Assembly (NCBI GenBank): GCA_963835215.1
Contig: CAWIES010000002.1
Coordinates: 744,001-808,000 of the forward strand
DNA from: Roseiarcus sp963835215
GTDB taxonomy: Bacteria > Pseudomonadota > Alphaproteobacteria > Rhizobiales > Beijerinckiaceae
Direction of reading: 5' to 3'
Length of the DNA: 64,000 nucleotides
Part shown: one piece after another, positions 53,029 to 63,475 of the stretch
Numbering within the stretch: the stretch's first letter is position 1
Layout: each line of letters opens with the position of its first letter
Notes under the pieces: generated by a model
The model's input: only the letters and a program-made list of their open reading frames with translations
What the model was told of the DNA's origin: nothing
The model's database searches: none
Translations under genes and position numbers: made by a program

Positions 53029-54402
53029 TTAGCTCGCGCGTCTCAGCCGGCGCGTCGGCGCGCGCATCGTCACCAGCTCCTCGGCTGCGGTCGGGTGCAC
53101 CGCCATCGCCGCGTCGAAGTCGGCCTTGGTCGCCTTCATCTTGACGGCGATCGCGGCGATCTGAATCATTTCGCCGGCCTCGCGCGCAAGAATATGTACG
53201 CCGACGACGCGGCTGGTGTGCATTTCGACGATCAGCTTCATGATCGCGCGTTCCGACCCGCCGCCGATCGTCGCCTTCATCGGCTTGAAATTCGTCACAT
53301 AGACGTCGACCGCTTCGTAGCGTTTGAACGCCTCGGCCTCGGTCAGGCCGACCGCGCCGATCTCCGGCGTTGCGAAGACGGCGCTGGGGATGTCGTGGTG
53401 ATCGACTTTGCCGTCGCCCCCGCCAAAGAGCATGTCGGCGAGCGAATGGCCCTCGCGGATCGCGACCGGCGTCAGGTTGACGCGATTGGTGACGTCGCCG
53501 ACCGCGTGGATCGAGGGCACGTTGGTGGTCGAGACCGCGTTGACCACCACCGCGCCGGTCGCGTCGAGCGCGACGCCGACCTCTTCGAGCCCGAGCCCCG
53601 CGGTGTTGGGCCGCCGGCCCGTGGCGACCAGCGCCTGGTCGAACTCGATTGTCGCGCCATCGGAGAGCGTCGCCAGCACCGCCGCGCCGCGCTTCTCAAA
53701 TTGGGTCGGCAGGCAGCCGAAACGCAGCCGCACGCCGGCGCGGGTCAGCTCGTCGCGTAAGCCCTCGCGCATGTCCTCGTCGAAGCCGCGTAGCACGTTG
53801 TCGCCGCGCAGCACCTGGGTCACCTCGGCGCCGAGCTTAGCGAACAGGCAGGCGAACTCGACCGCGATATAGCCGCCCCCGACCACCAGCAGCCGGCGCG
53901 GAAACTCCGGCAGATCGAAAATCTCGTTGGAGGTGATCGTATGTTCGAGACCGGGGATCCCGCGCGGCGCCTCGGGGCGCGCGCCGGTCGAAACGAGAAT
54001 GTGGCGCGCGCTGAACCCGCGCCCGTCGGCGAGCCGCACCGCATGCGCGTCGACGATCTCGGCGCGGGTCTCGATCAGGCTCGCGCCGGCCTTCTCGACG
54101 TTGGTCCGGTAAGCCGCCGACAGGCGCGAAATCTCTCGCTCCTTGGCCGTCCGCAGACTCGGCCAGTCGAAGCGCGCCGGCCCGAGGGTCCAGCCGTAGC
54201 CGGCGGCATGAGCGAATTCGTCAGCGAAGCGGCTGGCGTAGACCAGTAGCTTCTTGGGCACGCAGCCGCGAATGACGCAGGTGCCGCCGATCCGGAATTC
54301 CTCGGCGACCACCACCTTGGCGCCGTGATTGGCTGCGACGCGGGCCGCCCGCACGCCGCCCGATCCGGCGCCGATGACGAAGAGATCGCAATCGTAGTTC
54401 AT
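53029..54402 (-). CDS. gor: Glutathione-disulfide reductase
   Basis: Flavoprotein that reduces glutathione disulfide with NADPH. 457 residues. The N-terminal FAD motif FVIGAGSGGVRAARVAANHG, the redox-active GGTCVIRGCVPKKLLVYAS with its two cysteines, the second dinucleotide motif LLVVGGGYIAVEFACLFAKLG, ATGRRPN and the C-terminal VGVHILAREAGEMIQ and HPTAAEE with the catalytic His-Glu pair are all present. It lies upstream of, and in the same direction as, nothing obvious on this side; the DUF2059 gene precedes it by 45 bp and may share its transcript. Confidence 0.95.
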   Translation of the reverse strand: MNYDCDLFVIGAGSGGVRAARVAANHGAKVVVAEEFRIGGTCVIRGCVPKKLLVYASRFADEFAHAAGYGWTLGPARFDWPSLRTAKEREISRLSAAYRTNVEKAGASLIETRAEIVDAHAVRLADGRGFSARHILVSTGARPEAPRGIPGLEHTITSNEIFDLPEFPRRLLVVGGGYIAVEFACLFAKLGAEVTQVLRGDNVLRGFDEDMREGLRDELTRAGVRLRFGCLPTQFEKRGAAVLATLSDGATIEFDQALVATGRRPNTAGLGLEEVGVALDATGAVVVNAVSTTNVPSIHAVGDVTNRVNLTPVAIREGHSLADMLFGGGDGKVDHHDIPSAVFATPEIGAVGLTEAEAFKRYEAVDVYVTNFKPMKATIGGGSERAIMKLIVEMHTSRVVGVHILAREAGEMIQIAAIAVKMKATKADFDAAMAVHPTAAEELVTMRAPTRRLRRAS

Positions 54403-54447
54403 GCTTCGGCCGCTCCTTGCGCCTGAGCGCTGGCCCGCGCTTGGCGG

Positions 54448-54951
54448 CTAGAACGAGTAGCCCTTCTTCTTCATCTCTTCGCGCACACGGGTCATCATTG
54501 TGGACGACACCGTCTGGCGCCAGGCGGAGACCATCCCCGCGATCTGTTGAGCGGCGGCGTTCTGGGCGACGACAAATTTCTTGCCGGTCGGAGTCTCGTA
54601 GAAGGCGGCGGTTTCCTTGAGTTCTTGCTCGGTCATTTGGGTGGCCAAAAACGTCGCCGCATCGTTGAACAGGCTTTCTTCCGAGGCGACGAATTCGGGG
54701 GTGACGGCGAGCACCGCCTGGCTCACCGGCGCCTTCAGTTGGGGATTCGTGGTGACCACTTCGTTCTCGAGTTGGCCGAGCATCACGGGAACGAGGTGAT
54801 CGAGCGACGGCTTCATGCCGACGTCGATGAAGATCGTTTTGGCGTAGGCGATCCCCGCCGGGGTGGGATCGGCGGCGAGCGCGGAAACTGCGCCGAGCGC
54901 GAGGACGAGCGCGGCGGCGAGGGAAGTTTTTGTCACGGATGGGAAGGACAT
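54448..54951 (-). CDS. DUF2059 secreted protein
   Basis: 167-residue protein with a signal peptide (TKTSLAAALVLALGAVSALA) and a DUF2059 domain (QMTEQELKETAAFYETPTGKKFVVAQNAAAQQIAGMVSAWRQ). A strong AGGAGAG ribosome site precedes ATG 54949-54951. DUF2059 proteins are periplasmic helical proteins of unknown role. Between rpiA and gor in the same direction; the three may be one operon. Confidence 0.85.
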   Translation of the reverse strand: MSFPSVTKTSLAAALVLALGAVSALAADPTPAGIAYAKTIFIDVGMKPSLDHLVPVMLGQLENEVVTTNPQLKAPVSQAVLAVTPEFVASEESLFNDAATFLATQMTEQELKETAAFYETPTGKKFVVAQNAAAQQIAGMVSAWRQTVSSTMMTRVREEMKKKGYSF

Positions 54952-54977
54952 GGTCTCTCTCCTTTGGCGATTGACGG

Positions 54978-55679
54978 TCAATTGATTGCGCCGAGCGTCT
55001 CGACGCCCGCCGGTCCGGCGATGATGGCGGCGCTCGCCAGGCCGATGAACAGGCCGTGGTCGACCACCCCGGGCACGAAAGCGAGCGCCTGTGCGAGCGC
55101 ATCGGGATCGCCAATCGCGCCGAAGGCGCAATCGATGATGTAGTGGCCACCGTCGGTGATGAAAGTCTCGCCGCCACGCTCGCGTAAAGTCATCGCGCCG
55201 GAAAGGCCGAGCCCGGCGAACACGCGCTCCATGCGCCGTGTCGTCGCGGCGAGGCCAAAGGGAACCACCTCGACCGGCAGCGGAAAGGCGCCGAGCTGCG
55301 CCACGCGCTTGCTGGCGTCGGCGATCACCACCATGCGGCGCGAGGCCGAGGCGACGATCTTCTCGCGCAGCAGCGCGCCGCCGCCGCCCTTGATCAGGCG
55401 AAGCGCGCCGTCGATCTCGTCGGCGCCGTCGACGGTGAGGTCGAGTTCGGGCGCCTGATCGAGCGTCGTCAGGGGAATCGCCAGCCCTCGCGCCTGGCTT
55501 GCCGTGTCTTCGGAGGTCGCCACGCCGACGATCTTGAGCCCGTCCCGCACCTTTTCGCCCAAAAGATCGACGAAATGGCGCGCGGTCGTGCCCGATCCGA
55601 GGCCGAGCGTCATGCCCGGCCGCACCAGAACGATCGCCCGCTCCGCCGCTTGACGCTTGTAGGTTTCGCTATCCGACAA
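54978..55679 (-). CDS. rpiA: Ribose-5-phosphate isomerase A
   Basis: Interconverts ribose 5-phosphate and ribulose 5-phosphate in the pentose phosphate pathway. 233 residues with GLGSGTTARHFVDLLGEKV, LTVDGADEIDGALRLIKGGGGALLREKIVA (catalytic Asp, Lys and Glu region), and FITDGGHYIIDCAF. The start is set at TTG 55677-55679 because family N-termini begin at this point (SDSETYKRQAAERA); an in-frame ATG at 55751 is upstream. Divergent from the CHAT gene. Confidence 0.92.
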   Translation of the reverse strand: MSDSETYKRQAAERAIVLVRPGMTLGLGSGTTARHFVDLLGEKVRDGLKIVGVATSEDTASQARGLAIPLTTLDQAPELDLTVDGADEIDGALRLIKGGGGALLREKIVASASRRMVVIADASKRVAQLGAFPLPVEVVPFGLAATTRRMERVFAGLGLSGAMTLRERGGETFITDGGHYIIDCAFGAIGDPDALAQALAFVPGVVDHGLFIGLASAAIIAGPAGVETLGAIN

Positions 55680-55886
55680 AACACGTCGCTCCGCAGCGGC
55701 CTGCCGCCCGACCGAGGGCGATGGCCTAACGATTCGACGAAAGAAAGGCAAATCGGCAGGCGGCGGCGGTTTTTGCGCCGCGACGCGATCTCGCCCCGCT
55801 TCGTCTTGACTTCATTCCTGCGCTGGTTTGAGTTGGAATTCTTCGGCCTCGCGCGGTTGCCGCAGGGCGGCGACCAGGCGGAGAGC

Positions 55887-58800
55887 ATGACGTCGCGATC
55901 CCGTATTGTCCGTTCCGCCCGCGTCGCGGCGTTGGGGCTCGCGCTCGGCGTTCTTTGCGACCGGAGCGCCTTGGCGGAGGACGCGCCTCCGCCTGCAACC
56001 ACCAATGCGGACATCCTCGCCCTGCTCGCGCAGGAGAAGCCCGATCCAGCGGTCCTTGCCAAACGCGACGCCGAGGCGAATGCGCCGGTCCCGAACAACC
56101 TGCCGAAGGACAAGCGCGGCGAAGCCTTTTTCCATCGCGCCCACGCACGCGAAGAGGCAGGCCGCATCAACGACGCGATCGCCGACATCGAGCAGGCGAT
56201 CGAGCTGAGCAAAGGCGACAGCTACACGCGCGTGACCAGCCGCTACCAGCAGTTCATGCACCGGCTTCTGGTGCGCGAGGGCGACGACAAGCGCGCCGTC
56301 CCGCTGATGGTGTCGGAGATCGAAGGACTCGAACGACGCGAACGCGGGCGGCTGTTTTCGCTCTACGACGAACTCGCGCACGCTTACGGCCGCGCCGGCG
56401 ATTTCGCGCCCATCGCGCGCTTGTCGCGCAGCGCTCACGCGCTGCTCGCCGAGTCGCAGTCGTGGCCCGCCGGCAACGAGCCCTACCGCCCCGGCTACGT
56501 GCGCGACGTCGACGACCTTGACGGCTATTTGCTCGGAATTCGCAACCAGTACGCTGAAGCGGAAGGCCTCTACGAGAATGCGCGCCAAACGGCGGTCGAG
56601 GCGCTTAATCGTTTCGACCCGGCGCTCAAGGGCGAGGGCGAGAACTACCCGACCCGCATCGACCACGAGGAAGGCGTCGACAGCCTTCAACTCCTGGTCG
56701 GCGCCGCCAAGGTCCAACTGGGGCGCGCGCAAGAGGGCGAGGTCGATATTCGCGAGGCGCTGCTGCGGATTTTGAAGCGGGAGGGCAAGGATCACGACCG
56801 AACCGGAGCGGCGCTCTCTTCGCTCGGCTTCGCGATGCTGGGCGAAGGGCGCTACGAGGACGCTGAGAGCCTGACCCGCGCGGCTCTCGACATCTATCAC
56901 ACCGTTGGCTTTCGCGACGAGACCCCGCGCGTTGTCGGCAATTTGCAGCAGCTCGCGCAAAGCTTGGAGGGCGAGAAGAAGACCGACGAAGCGCAGAAGA
57001 TCTACGATCAGATCGACGGCCTCGTCGCGCTCTGGGACCCGGCGCCGCGCGAAGCGGTGATGAACGAAACGCCGCGTCTGAAGAGACTGATCGCCAGCGG
57101 CAAGGCGGGGGAGGCGGCGGAACTCGCGAGCCGGAAGCTGGAGCGCGAGCGCGCCCGGTCGGGCGACGACAGTCAGGCGAGCGCGGTGGTGCGCGGCTAC
57201 CTCGCGAGCGCGCTCGCAAAATCCGGGCGCGGCGCGGAGGCGCTGGCCGACTTCAAGGCCGCGATCCCGGTCCTTACCGCGACCAGCCGGCAGGAAGACA
57301 ATGATGACAGTCTGACCGCTGGCGCGATCGACGATCGCAACCGCTTCATCCTCGAAAATTATCTCGCGCTGCTGGCGAGCGAGCCGTCGCTGGCGGACGC
57401 CGAAACATTGGAAAAAACCCTCGGGCTCGCCGACGAGCTGCGCGGGCGTTCGGTGCAGCGCGCGCTCGCGCAGGCCTCGGCGCGCGCGGCGGCCAAGGAC
57501 CCGGCGCTCGCCGGATTGGCGCGCTCCGAACAGGATCTGAGCCGCCAGCTCAACGACGCCATTCGCGATCTCGCCAATCTGCTCGCCCTGCCCCCCGACA
57601 AGCGCGACGCCAAAACGGTCGAGGGCGCGCAGGCCAAAGTCGTCAAACTGCGCGCCGACCATGCCAGCGCGCAAAACGCCCTGACCGCCAAGTTTCCCGC
57701 TTACGCCAAGCTCGTCGATCCGCCGCCGGTCGAAGCGGGGGAAATTCGCGCGCTGCTCGGCGGGGACGAGGCGCTGCTTTCGTTCTATTTCGGCGAGACC
57801 GGGAGCTTCGTGTGGGCCCTCGCCAAGGACCGACCGCTGAGTTTCCACGCCCTGGCGATCACCAGCGGCGAACTCGACGCGAAGGTCGCCAAACTGCGCG
57901 AGGCGCTGGAGCCCGACGCCGCGACGGTGAAGGACGTTCCCGCCTTCGACGTCCCGCTCGCTTATAGCCTTTACGCGACGCTGCTCGCCCCGGTCGAGGA
58001 CGTCTGGCGGCCGGCCAAGAATCTCATCGTCGTCACCAATGGCTCGCTCGGATTTCTGCCGCTGGGATTGCTGCCGACGACGCCGACGGCGCAACCGGAC
58101 CCCGACCCCGCCGTCCCGTTCGCCGAATATCGCAACGTGCCGTGGCTCGCGCGCGACCATGCGATCACCGCGATCCCGTCGGTGTCGACTTTGAAGGCGC
58201 TGCGAACCACCAAGCCGGGCGACGCGCAGCGGCAGAAGCTGATCGGTTTCGGCGATCCCTATTTCAACGAGAAGGAAGCCGACGAGGCGGCGAAAGAGGC
58301 CGCCGCCGCGCTCGAGGCGCCGGTCGACCCGAATCCGCCGAGCGATCCCTTCCTCGGCGAAGGACCGCCGGGACCGCCCGTCGGCGTGCGGCGCGGCCCA
58401 ACGGCTTCCGACTTCTCCGAAGCGCTCGCCAATCTGCCGCGCCTGCCCGACACGGCCGAGGAGTTGCGTTCGATCGCCGCGGCGCTCGGCGTCGACCCAC
58501 ACGCCGCGCTCAGGCTGGGCAAGGACGCCAACGAGCGGGTGGTGAAGACGACCAACCTGTCGCCGTTCCGGATCGTCGCCTTCGCCACTCACGGGCTGAT
58601 GGCGGACGATATCGACGGATTGGATCAACCCGCGCTGGCGCTGACGGCGCCCAAGGTCGCCGACATCGAGGGCACCGGCCTGCTGACCAGCGAGGACATC
58701 CTCGCGCTGAAGCTGAACGCCGATTGGGTGGTGCTGTCGGCGTGCAACACCGCCGCCGGCTCGGGCGCCGGGGCGGAAGCGGCCTCGGGTCTCGGGCGCG

Positions 58801-59063
58801 CGTTCTTCTACGCCGGCGCCCGCGCGTTGATCGTCACCAACTGGTCGGTGCAATCGACCTCGGCGAGCGCGTTGATCGCCGACATTTTCCGCCGCCAGGG
58901 CGCCGATCCGAGCCTTTCGCGCGCCGAGGCGCTGCGCCAGTCGATGATGGGACTGATCGACGGCCCCGGATTGGTCGACGGCTCGGGCGCGACGCTGTTC
59001 AGCTACGCCCACCCGCTGTTCTGGGCGCCCTATACCGTGATCGGCGACGGCGGCGGACACTGA
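55887..59063 (+). CDS. Secreted TPR-CHAT domain protein (caspase-like)
   Basis: 1058-residue protein with a signal peptide (RVAALGLALGVLCDRSALA), a long helical TPR-like region (about residues 70-560; for example GEAFFHRAHAREEAGRINDAIADIEQAIELS and TGAALSSLGFAMLGEGRYEDAESLTRAALDI), and a C-terminal CHAT domain (about 700-1056). The catalytic dyad is His902 (FATHG) and Cys953 (LSACNTAAG). The segment LGEGPPGPPVGVRRG lies within the domain as a proline-rich insertion. CHAT proteins are caspase-like proteases; most studied ones are intracellular, so export here is of interest. GGAG precedes ATG 55887. Divergent from rpiA; the next gene is a small membrane protein. Confidence 0.9.
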   Translation: MTSRSRIVRSARVAALGLALGVLCDRSALAEDAPPPATTNADILALLAQEKPDPAVLAKRDAEANAPVPNNLPKDKRGEAFFHRAHAREEAGRINDAIADIEQAIELSKGDSYTRVTSRYQQFMHRLLVREGDDKRAVPLMVSEIEGLERRERGRLFSLYDELAHAYGRAGDFAPIARLSRSAHALLAESQSWPAGNEPYRPGYVRDVDDLDGYLLGIRNQYAEAEGLYENARQTAVEALNRFDPALKGEGENYPTRIDHEEGVDSLQLLVGAAKVQLGRAQEGEVDIREALLRILKREGKDHDRTGAALSSLGFAMLGEGRYEDAESLTRAALDIYHTVGFRDETPRVVGNLQQLAQSLEGEKKTDEAQKIYDQIDGLVALWDPAPREAVMNETPRLKRLIASGKAGEAAELASRKLERERARSGDDSQASAVVRGYLASALAKSGRGAEALADFKAAIPVLTATSRQEDNDDSLTAGAIDDRNRFILENYLALLASEPSLADAETLEKTLGLADELRGRSVQRALAQASARAAAKDPALAGLARSEQDLSRQLNDAIRDLANLLALPPDKRDAKTVEGAQAKVVKLRADHASAQNALTAKFPAYAKLVDPPPVEAGEIRALLGGDEALLSFYFGETGSFVWALAKDRPLSFHALAITSGELDAKVAKLREALEPDAATVKDVPAFDVPLAYSLYATLLAPVEDVWRPAKNLIVVTNGSLGFLPLGLLPTTPTAQPDPDPAVPFAEYRNVPWLARDHAITAIPSVSTLKALRTTKPGDAQRQKLIGFGDPYFNEKEADEAAKEAAAALEAPVDPNPPSDPFLGEGPPGPPVGVRRGPTASDFSEALANLPRLPDTAEELRSIAAALGVDPHAALRLGKDANERVVKTTNLSPFRIVAFATHGLMADDIDGLDQPALALTAPKVADIEGTGLLTSEDILALKLNADWVVLSACNTAAGSGAGAEAASGLGRAFFYAGARALIVTNWSVQSTSASALIADIFRRQGADPSLSRAEALRQSMMGLIDGPGLVDGSGATLFSYAHPLFWAPYTVIGDGGGH

Positions 59064-59163
59064 CTGAAGGGCGCCGCTGGCGCCTGTTCACTCGCCGCAA
59101 AGGAATCGCCGTTAGGATTGGCCGCAAAAGCCGGCCGGCGCGCCGGCGGCGCGCGAGGCCGCC

Positions 59164-59478
59164 ATGCAAGCGATGCAGCCCTTCTTCCTGATGATCCGCG
59201 ATCTCGAAGGCTTCGAGATGGTCTGCTTCTGGCTGGCGGCTTTCGTCAGTCTGGTGCTGATCGGTTTCATTCTGGATTTTCTGATGGGCCGGCAGGGTTT
59301 CGGCCCCTTCGGCAATTCACTTCTGGCGGCGGTCGGCGTATTCGCCGCGCTTTACCTGCGCTTCAATTTCCTCATGTCTTATCTGCGCTACGATCCCTAT
59401 CTGAGCATGGCGCTGGTGTTCGGCTTGCCGGTCGTTCTGGTGATGGGCCTGAGCTTCGCGCGCACCCGAATCTTCTAG
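59164..59478 (+). CDS. Small three-segment membrane protein
   Basis: 104-residue protein with three hydrophobic segments (MVCFWLAAFVSLVLIGFILDFLM, SLLAAVGVFAALYLRFNFLM, LSMALVFGLPVVLVMGLSFA). No family recognised. It starts 100 bp behind the CHAT gene in the same direction, so linkage to the CHAT protein is possible but unproved. ATG 59164 used; an in-frame ATG three codons on is an alternative. Confidence 0.65.
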   Translation: MQAMQPFFLMIRDLEGFEMVCFWLAAFVSLVLIGFILDFLMGRQGFGPFGNSLLAAVGVFAALYLRFNFLMSYLRYDPYLSMALVFGLPVVLVMGLSFARTRIF

Positions 59479-59610
59479 CCGGGCTCAGCTCACATCACTT
59501 ACCGGCCGCCGTGGCGCCGGTCGCTTGTCCCTTTCGCCGCGCCAACTCGCCATTTGGGCCGCCGGGGGATAGTCTGGCGGTCAAGAAAAAGTCGACAGGG
59601 AGAACGCAGC

Positions 59611-60577
59611 GTGGCGGCGCGGTTCGTCTCGATTCACGCCGATCAAGTGGCCAAAGCGGTCGCGTCGGGAGAGGCGACCCGCTCGGCGCTGGTCGCCTCG
59701 TGGGAGCGATCGACGAAGCTCCACCATCTCGACCCGTCCTCGGAAGCGCGCGGGAACCGCCTGAACTCGGGCCCGTCTCGAGGAGGCGCGCCAGGCGGTC
59801 GAACCGCTGCTGCGAGTCGCCTCGCCGACGCTCGATCGCCTGTTTCTGGCGGTCGGCGGTGTCGGCTGCTCCGCCCTCATCGCTGACCGCAGGGGCATCC
59901 CCCTCGACCGGCGCGGCGCGATCGCCGACGACCGGACCTTCGACTCCTGGGGCTTGTGGACCGGGACGGAGTGGGGCGAAGAGGCCGAGGGCACGAACGG
60001 CATCGGCACCTGCCTCGTCGAGCAGCGAGCGCTGACGATCCATCTCGACCAGCATTTCTATGCCCGCAATTCTCTGCTTTCGTGCAGCACGGCGCCGATC
60101 TTCGACGAGCGCGGCGAGCTCGTCGCGGCGCTCGACGTTTCCTCCTGCCGCGCCGACTACACGGAAGGATTCGTGCAACTGATCGCCATGGCGGTCGCCG
60201 AAGCGGCGCGGCGCATCGAGCTCGACAACTTCCGCCAGGCCTTCCCCAAGGCGCGGATCGTTGTCGCTCCGGCCGCGGAGAACGCGGGGCCGACGCTGCT
60301 GGCGATTGATCTCAACGATCTCGTCGTCGGCGCGACGCGCGCCGCGCGCGCCGCTTTCGGCGTCACCTCGGCGGCGATCGCCAAGGGTCTGCCGGCCGAA
60401 GACGTCCTCGGCGAAGCGGCGGACGATCGTCAGGGCTTTTTTTCGGCCGAACGCGTCGTGGTTCGCCGGGCGCTGGCGCGGGCGGGAGGCAACGTCTCCG
60501 AAGCGGCCCGAACGCTTGGCGTCTCGCGCGCGACGCTGCATCGCAAGATGAGCCGGCACCGCCAGCGCGAGGCCTAG
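59611..60577 (+). CDS. AcoR-like regulator lacking the AAA+ domain, frameshifted
   Basis: About 321 residues. It aligns with the N-terminal sensory part of AcoR-type activators (ATRSALVASWERSTKLHHLDP, LRVASPTLDRLFLAVGG, EGTNGIGTCLVEQRALTIHLDQHF, FDERGELVAALDVSS) and ends with a Fis-type HTH (RRALARAGGNVSEAARTLGVSRATLHRKM). The central AAA+ domain that contacts sigma-54 (GAFTGA-containing) is absent, with only a short linker there. One inserted base near 59765 breaks the frame. GTG 59611 has an AGGGAG site. It precedes the aldehyde dehydrogenase gene, its likely target. Confidence 0.85.
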
Positions 60578-60608
60578 CCTCCGCCCGCGTTGCAGAACCG
60601 CTCACGAC

Positions 60609-60626
60609 TGTCGCGAATCTGCGACA
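60609..60626. promoter_or_regulatory. Inverted repeat upstream of the aldehyde dehydrogenase gene
   Basis: TGTCGC (60609-60614) and GCGACA (60621-60626) are perfect arms around GAATCT, about 105-120 bp before the dehydrogenase ATG. This shape suits the upstream site of an AcoR-like regulator, here the gene just before it. No good -24/-12 sigma-54 promoter was found in between. Confidence 0.6.
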
Positions 60627-60729
60627 CTCTTTGCGCCGAGCATCCGAGATCCTCTGGCTGCCGGGCGCAGCTTGGTCGCAAACTGCCTGCGAGCGGCGCG
60701 CCGACAGCGCCGACCCGCAGGAGGAACTC

Positions 60730-62247
<1,518 letters not shown>

Positions 62248-62265
62248 CCCGGCATCAACCAGGCG

Positions 62266-62292
62266 CCCCTTCTCCCCTTGCGGGAGAAGGGG
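62266..62292. terminator. Hairpin between aldehyde dehydrogenase and DUF779 genes
   Basis: CCCCTTCTCCC (62266-62276), loop CTTGC, GGGAGAAGGGG (62282-62292): an 11-bp perfect stem 18 bp after the stop. It has no T-run. It may reduce read-through or protect the upstream mRNA; it could equally be an intergenic repeat. Confidence 0.5.
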
Positions 62293-62327
62293 AGTCGCGC
62301 CCCGCTTTCCACCAACGGAGACAAGCG

Positions 62328-62684
62328 ATGATGGACAAAGTCACGGCGACGCCGGCGGCGCTCGCCCTCCTCGGGGAGATCATCGCCGATCACGGCCCGG
62401 TGCTGTTCCACCAGTCCGGCGGTTGCTGCGACGGCTCCTCGCCAATGTGCTACCCGCAGGGCGATTTCATTATCGGCGACCGCGACGTGAAGCTCGGCGA
62501 GATCGGCGGCGCGCCGGTCTACATCAGCGAATCTCAATATGAGGCCTGGAAGCACACCGACCTCATCATCGACGTCGTGCCGGGCCGCGGCGGCATGTTC
62601 TCGCTCGACAACGGCCGCGAGAAGCGGTTCCTCACGCGCTCGATCATCTGCGCCGTGCCGGCGCCTCCACGCGAGCACGGCTGA
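62328..62684 (+). CDS. DUF779 protein
   Basis: 118-residue soluble protein of DUF779 with the conserved FHQSGGCCDGSSPMCYP region (four cysteines, possible metal or disulfide site), IGGAPVYISESQYEAWKHTDLIIDVVPGRGGMFSLD and an aromatic-glycine C-terminal part. The family is linked to acetaldehyde dehydrogenases across bacteria but is not characterised. GGAGAC lies before two consecutive ATG codons at 62328. Confidence 0.88.
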   Translation: MMDKVTATPAALALLGEIIADHGPVLFHQSGGCCDGSSPMCYPQGDFIIGDRDVKLGEIGGAPVYISESQYEAWKHTDLIIDVVPGRGGMFSLDNGREKRFLTRSIICAVPAPPREHG

Positions 62685-62686
62685 GC

Positions 62687-63412
62687 TCATGTCATGTACT
62701 GGCCGCCGTTGGCCGACAGCGTCGAGCCGGTGATGAACCCGGCTTCGTCGGAAACCAGAAAGAGCGCGCAGCGTGCGATCTCTTCCGGCATGCCGAGGCG
62801 GCGAACCGGGACCTGCGGCAGGATCGCTTTCTCCAGCACGTCCTTGGGCACGGCCAGCACCATTTCGGTGCCGATGTAGCCGGGACAGATCGCGTTGACC
62901 GTGATCCCCTTGCTCGCGCTCTCCTGCGCGAGCGCCTTGGTGAAGCCGAGATCGCCCGCTTTGGCGGCGGAATAGTTGACCTGCCCCATCTGTCCCTTCT
63001 GGCCGTTGATCGACGAGATGTTGACGATCCGGCCGAAGCCGCGCTCGCGCATGCCCTCGATCACGGGACGGCACATGTTGAACAGCGAACTCAAGTTGGT
63101 GTCGATGACGAGGCACCATTGCTCGGGCGTCATCTTGTGGAACATGCCGTCGCGCGTGACGCCGGCGTTGTTGACCAGCACCTCGACCGGCCCGAGTTCA
63201 GCCGCCACTTTGGCGAGGCCGGCGACGCAGGCGTCGTAGTCGGCGACATCCCATTTGAAGACGTTGACGCCGGTCTCGGCCTGGAACTTGGCCGCCGCCT
63301 CGTCGTTGCTGCGATAGACCGCCGCGACGCGGTATCCCGCCGCCGTCAGCGCCTTGGAAACCGCGGCGCCAATGCCGCGCGTGCCGCCGGTGACGACCGC
63401 CACCCTACTCAT
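62687..63412 (-). CDS. phaB: Acetoacetyl-CoA reductase
   Basis: NADPH-dependent short-chain reductase of polyhydroxybutyrate synthesis, making (R)-3-hydroxybutyryl-CoA. 241 residues with the Rossmann motif VTGGTRGIGAAVSKAL, VNNAGVTRDGMFHKMTPEQW, catalytic Ser and YSAAK (VNYSAAKAGDLGFTKALAQE), and the C-terminal ANGGQYM. AGAGGAG precedes ATG 63410-63412. It is downstream of phaA on the same strand. It overlaps nothing; DUF779 ends 2 bp away on the other strand. Confidence 0.95.
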   Translation of the reverse strand: MSRVAVVTGGTRGIGAAVSKALTAAGYRVAAVYRSNDEAAAKFQAETGVNVFKWDVADYDACVAGLAKVAAELGPVEVLVNNAGVTRDGMFHKMTPEQWCLVIDTNLSSLFNMCRPVIEGMRERGFGRIVNISSINGQKGQMGQVNYSAAKAGDLGFTKALAQESASKGITVNAICPGYIGTEMVLAVPKDVLEKAILPQVPVRRLGMPEEIARCALFLVSDEAGFITGSTLSANGGQYMT

Positions 63413-63475
63413 CGACGTCTCCTCTGACCGTTTCCTCGGCGCCGTCGTCTTACGCGACGACGCCCTTCGCCCCGC

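Noticed and set aside
55812..59060. Open frame of over 1000 codons antisense to the CHAT gene
   Set aside because: It is Arg/Leu/Gly-rich with no recognisable domain, while the sense strand has signal peptide, TPR and CHAT motifs. Such frames are expected in GC-rich DNA.
60627..60729. Sigma-54 promoter before the aldehyde dehydrogenase gene
   Set aside because: The best candidate (TGGCTGC followed by GC) has the wrong spacing between the GG and GC elements.
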